From Campylobacterota bacterium (GTDB taxonomy: Bacteria; Campylobacterota; Campylobacteria; Campylobacterales; Sulfurospirillaceae): a stretch of 6,850 bases of DNA. A program made the translations under genes and the position numbers. The notes beneath the pieces are model-generated. The model searched no databases and was not told the origin of the DNA. It saw nothing but the letters and a program-made list of their open reading frames with translations. The stretch's first letter is position 1; each line of letters opens with the position of its first letter. Positions 5,836-6,850 of this stretch are shown one piece after another. Where the stretch lies: assembly GCA_009930355.1 (NCBI GenBank), contig RZYK01000106.1:1-6850 (forward strand), written 5' to 3'.

Positions 5836-6786
5836 TTAGAGGAGTCCAGCCTCTTTAAACGCTTTAATCGCACCTGGGTGTTGTGGCACACTTAAGCCCT
5901 CAAGTAGACTCTCTTTGGTAATCGTTTTGTATGCAGGATGAAGTTCTTTGAATTTTTCAAAGTTATCTAAAATGGTTTTTACCACCTGATAAACAACGTC
6001 ATCTTTTACTTTTGTACTTGTAACTAATACCGCTTTTACACCAATGCTTGGCACATCATTGGGCACGCCTTTGTAAAATGAGCCAGAAATAGTTCCTTTC
6101 GCAAAATAAGGGTATTTTTTAATCATAGCATCAATTCCTGCTCCTTCAATAGGAACGATAGAAATATCAACAGAATTCGCTGCATCTTTGATATTTGCAG
6201 TTGGGTGTCCTACCATAAAAAAGTAACCATCAATGTGGTTATCTTGGAGCATAGTTGGACCTTCGCTTGATTTTAGTTCATTTGCAAGGGCTAAATCGGA
6301 AGTTTTAAGACCAAATGCATCAAAAACCATTTCTGCTGTCATGCGAGTACCTGAACCTGGTGAATCCATATTGATTTTTTTACCTTTAAGGTCACTGATA
6401 GTTTTGATACCTGATTTTTGATTGACAACGAGCGCTAAAAGTTCAGGGTAAATAGCAATGGCACTTCTAAGTTCTGGAACAGCAGCAGCGCCTCCAAATT
6501 TACCTTCTCCTTTGTACGCTTGATAGGCTGTGTCACTTTGAGAGATACCAAAATCGAGTTCACCTGCTTTAATGGTATTTACATTGTAAACGGAACCACC
6601 TGTTGATTCAACAGAACAACGAATATTTGTGCTTTTCTTGTTTTTGTTTACCATTTGACAAATGGCACCACCTGTTGGATAGTACGTTCCTGTAACGCCA
6701 CCCGTTCCAATCGTGATAAACTCAGCCGCAAACATTGGAACGCTTAACGCTCCTGTAAGTGTCAATAGAGCAAGTTGTCTTTTCAT
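5836..6786 (-). CDS. TAXI family TRAP transporter periplasmic solute-binding protein
   Basis: This is the secreted receptor that captures substrate in the periplasm and hands it to the TRAP membrane subunit encoded downstream. The 316-residue precursor starts MKRQLALLTLTGALSVPMFAAEF, a signal peptide with likely cleavage near residues 20/21. The mature N-terminus FITIGTGGVTGTYYPTGGAIC (23-43) is the hallmark of the TAXI (TRAP-associated extracytoplasmic immunogenic) family. ESTGGSVYNVNTIKAGELDFGISQSD (60-85), SDLKGKKINMDSPGSGTR (131-148) and the closing VPQHPGAIKAFKEAGL (300-315) also fit, and the length is typical. Cys43 and Cys57 could form a disulfide. Characterised TAXI systems move glutamate or other dicarboxylates, but substrate cannot be read from sequence here. 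The ATG at 6786 has AAGGAG 5 bases upstream. The gene leads the two-gene operon, and no regulator gene is visible nearby. Confidence 0.95.
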   Translation of the reverse strand: MKRQLALLTLTGALSVPMFAAEFITIGTGGVTGTYYPTGGAICQMVNKNKKSTNIRCSVESTGGSVYNVNTIKAGELDFGISQSDTAYQAYKGEGKFGGAAAVPELRSAIAIYPELLALVVNQKSGIKTISDLKGKKINMDSPGSGTRMTAEMVFDAFGLKTSDLALANELKSSEGPTMLQDNHIDGYFFMVGHPTANIKDAANSVDISIVPIEGAGIDAMIKKYPYFAKGTISGSFYKGVPNDVPSIGVKAVLVTSTKVKDDVVYQVVKTILDNFEKFKELHPAYKTITKESLLEGLSVPQHPGAIKAFKEAGLL

Positions 6787-6850
6787 GATAACTCCTTATT
6801 AGTATAGGTTATAATAGTACCTTTTTTTGACTGACTTTTTCTTGAATAGA
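6787..6850 (-). promoter_or_regulatory. Leader and probable promoter of the TAXI-TRAP operon
   Basis: Read on the minus strand, AAGGAG lies 5 bases before the ATG at 6786. Upstream are overlapping -10-like hexamers, TATTAT (6816-6811) and TATAAC (6813-6808), either of which would give a leader of about 15-20 bases. No good -35 is seen, which is common in Campylobacterota. An imperfect palindrome AGGT...ACCT at 6806-6822 overlaps these hexamers and could be an operator. The same stretch holds TATAAT at 6810-6815 on the plus strand, so a divergent promoter toward a gene outside the window cannot be excluded. Confidence 0.4.

Noticed and set aside
6233..6421. Plus-strand open frame inside the TAXI receptor gene
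   Set aside because: It is antisense to conserved receptor sequence, with no motif or initiation signal.
1..6850. CRISPR, tRNA, rRNA, insertion sequence or phage features
   Set aside because: No spaced direct repeats, cloverleaf sequences, transposase or integrase motifs, or terminal inverted repeats were seen; nearly all bases are in normal genes.

Overview
The window is AT-rich, gene-dense bacterial chromosome. The protein families and gene order point to a Campylobacterota (Epsilonproteobacteria) member, with a Sulfurospirillum-like free-living genus my best guess. The reasons are a FlgR-like tail next to asd (the order I recall in Campylobacter jejuni), hemE beside a COG0731-type radical SAM gene (also recalled from Campylobacter), and the base composition. 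The genus is inference; no rRNA or other decisive marker is present.

Layout, plus strand: 1-64 holds the last 20 codons of a sigma54 activator, probably flgR. An 87-bp gap follows, containing a long AT-rich stem-loop. From 152 to 2711 there is a tight operon of asd (aspartate-semialdehyde dehydrogenase), a YqhA/UPF0114 membrane protein and hemE (uroporphyrinogen decarboxylase). Each gene starts inside the stop codon of the one before. A good intrinsic terminator follows hemE, and then a radical SAM protein of unknown function (2764-3675).

Layout, minus strand: a complete two-gene TRAP transporter of the TAXI type, transcribed right to left. The periplasmic binding protein (5836-6786) comes first, followed by the fused 4TM/12TM membrane subunit (3698 to about 5800). 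It converges on the radical SAM gene with a 22-bp gap, occupied by one hairpin that could serve both strands. A second hairpin lies between the two TRAP genes and covers the likely start codon of the membrane subunit.

The plus-strand block is housekeeping: entry to lysine, threonine, methionine and diaminopimelate synthesis, and heme synthesis. The minus-strand block imports an unidentified small, probably organic-anion, solute using an ion gradient. There is no mobile element, CRISPR array, tRNA or rRNA, and I see no clear novel multi-gene system. The points most worth a second look are the RNA hairpins, a 15-base element shared by two translation-initiation regions, the uncharacterised radical SAM protein, and the FlgR-like C-terminus that appears to lack a DNA-binding domain.
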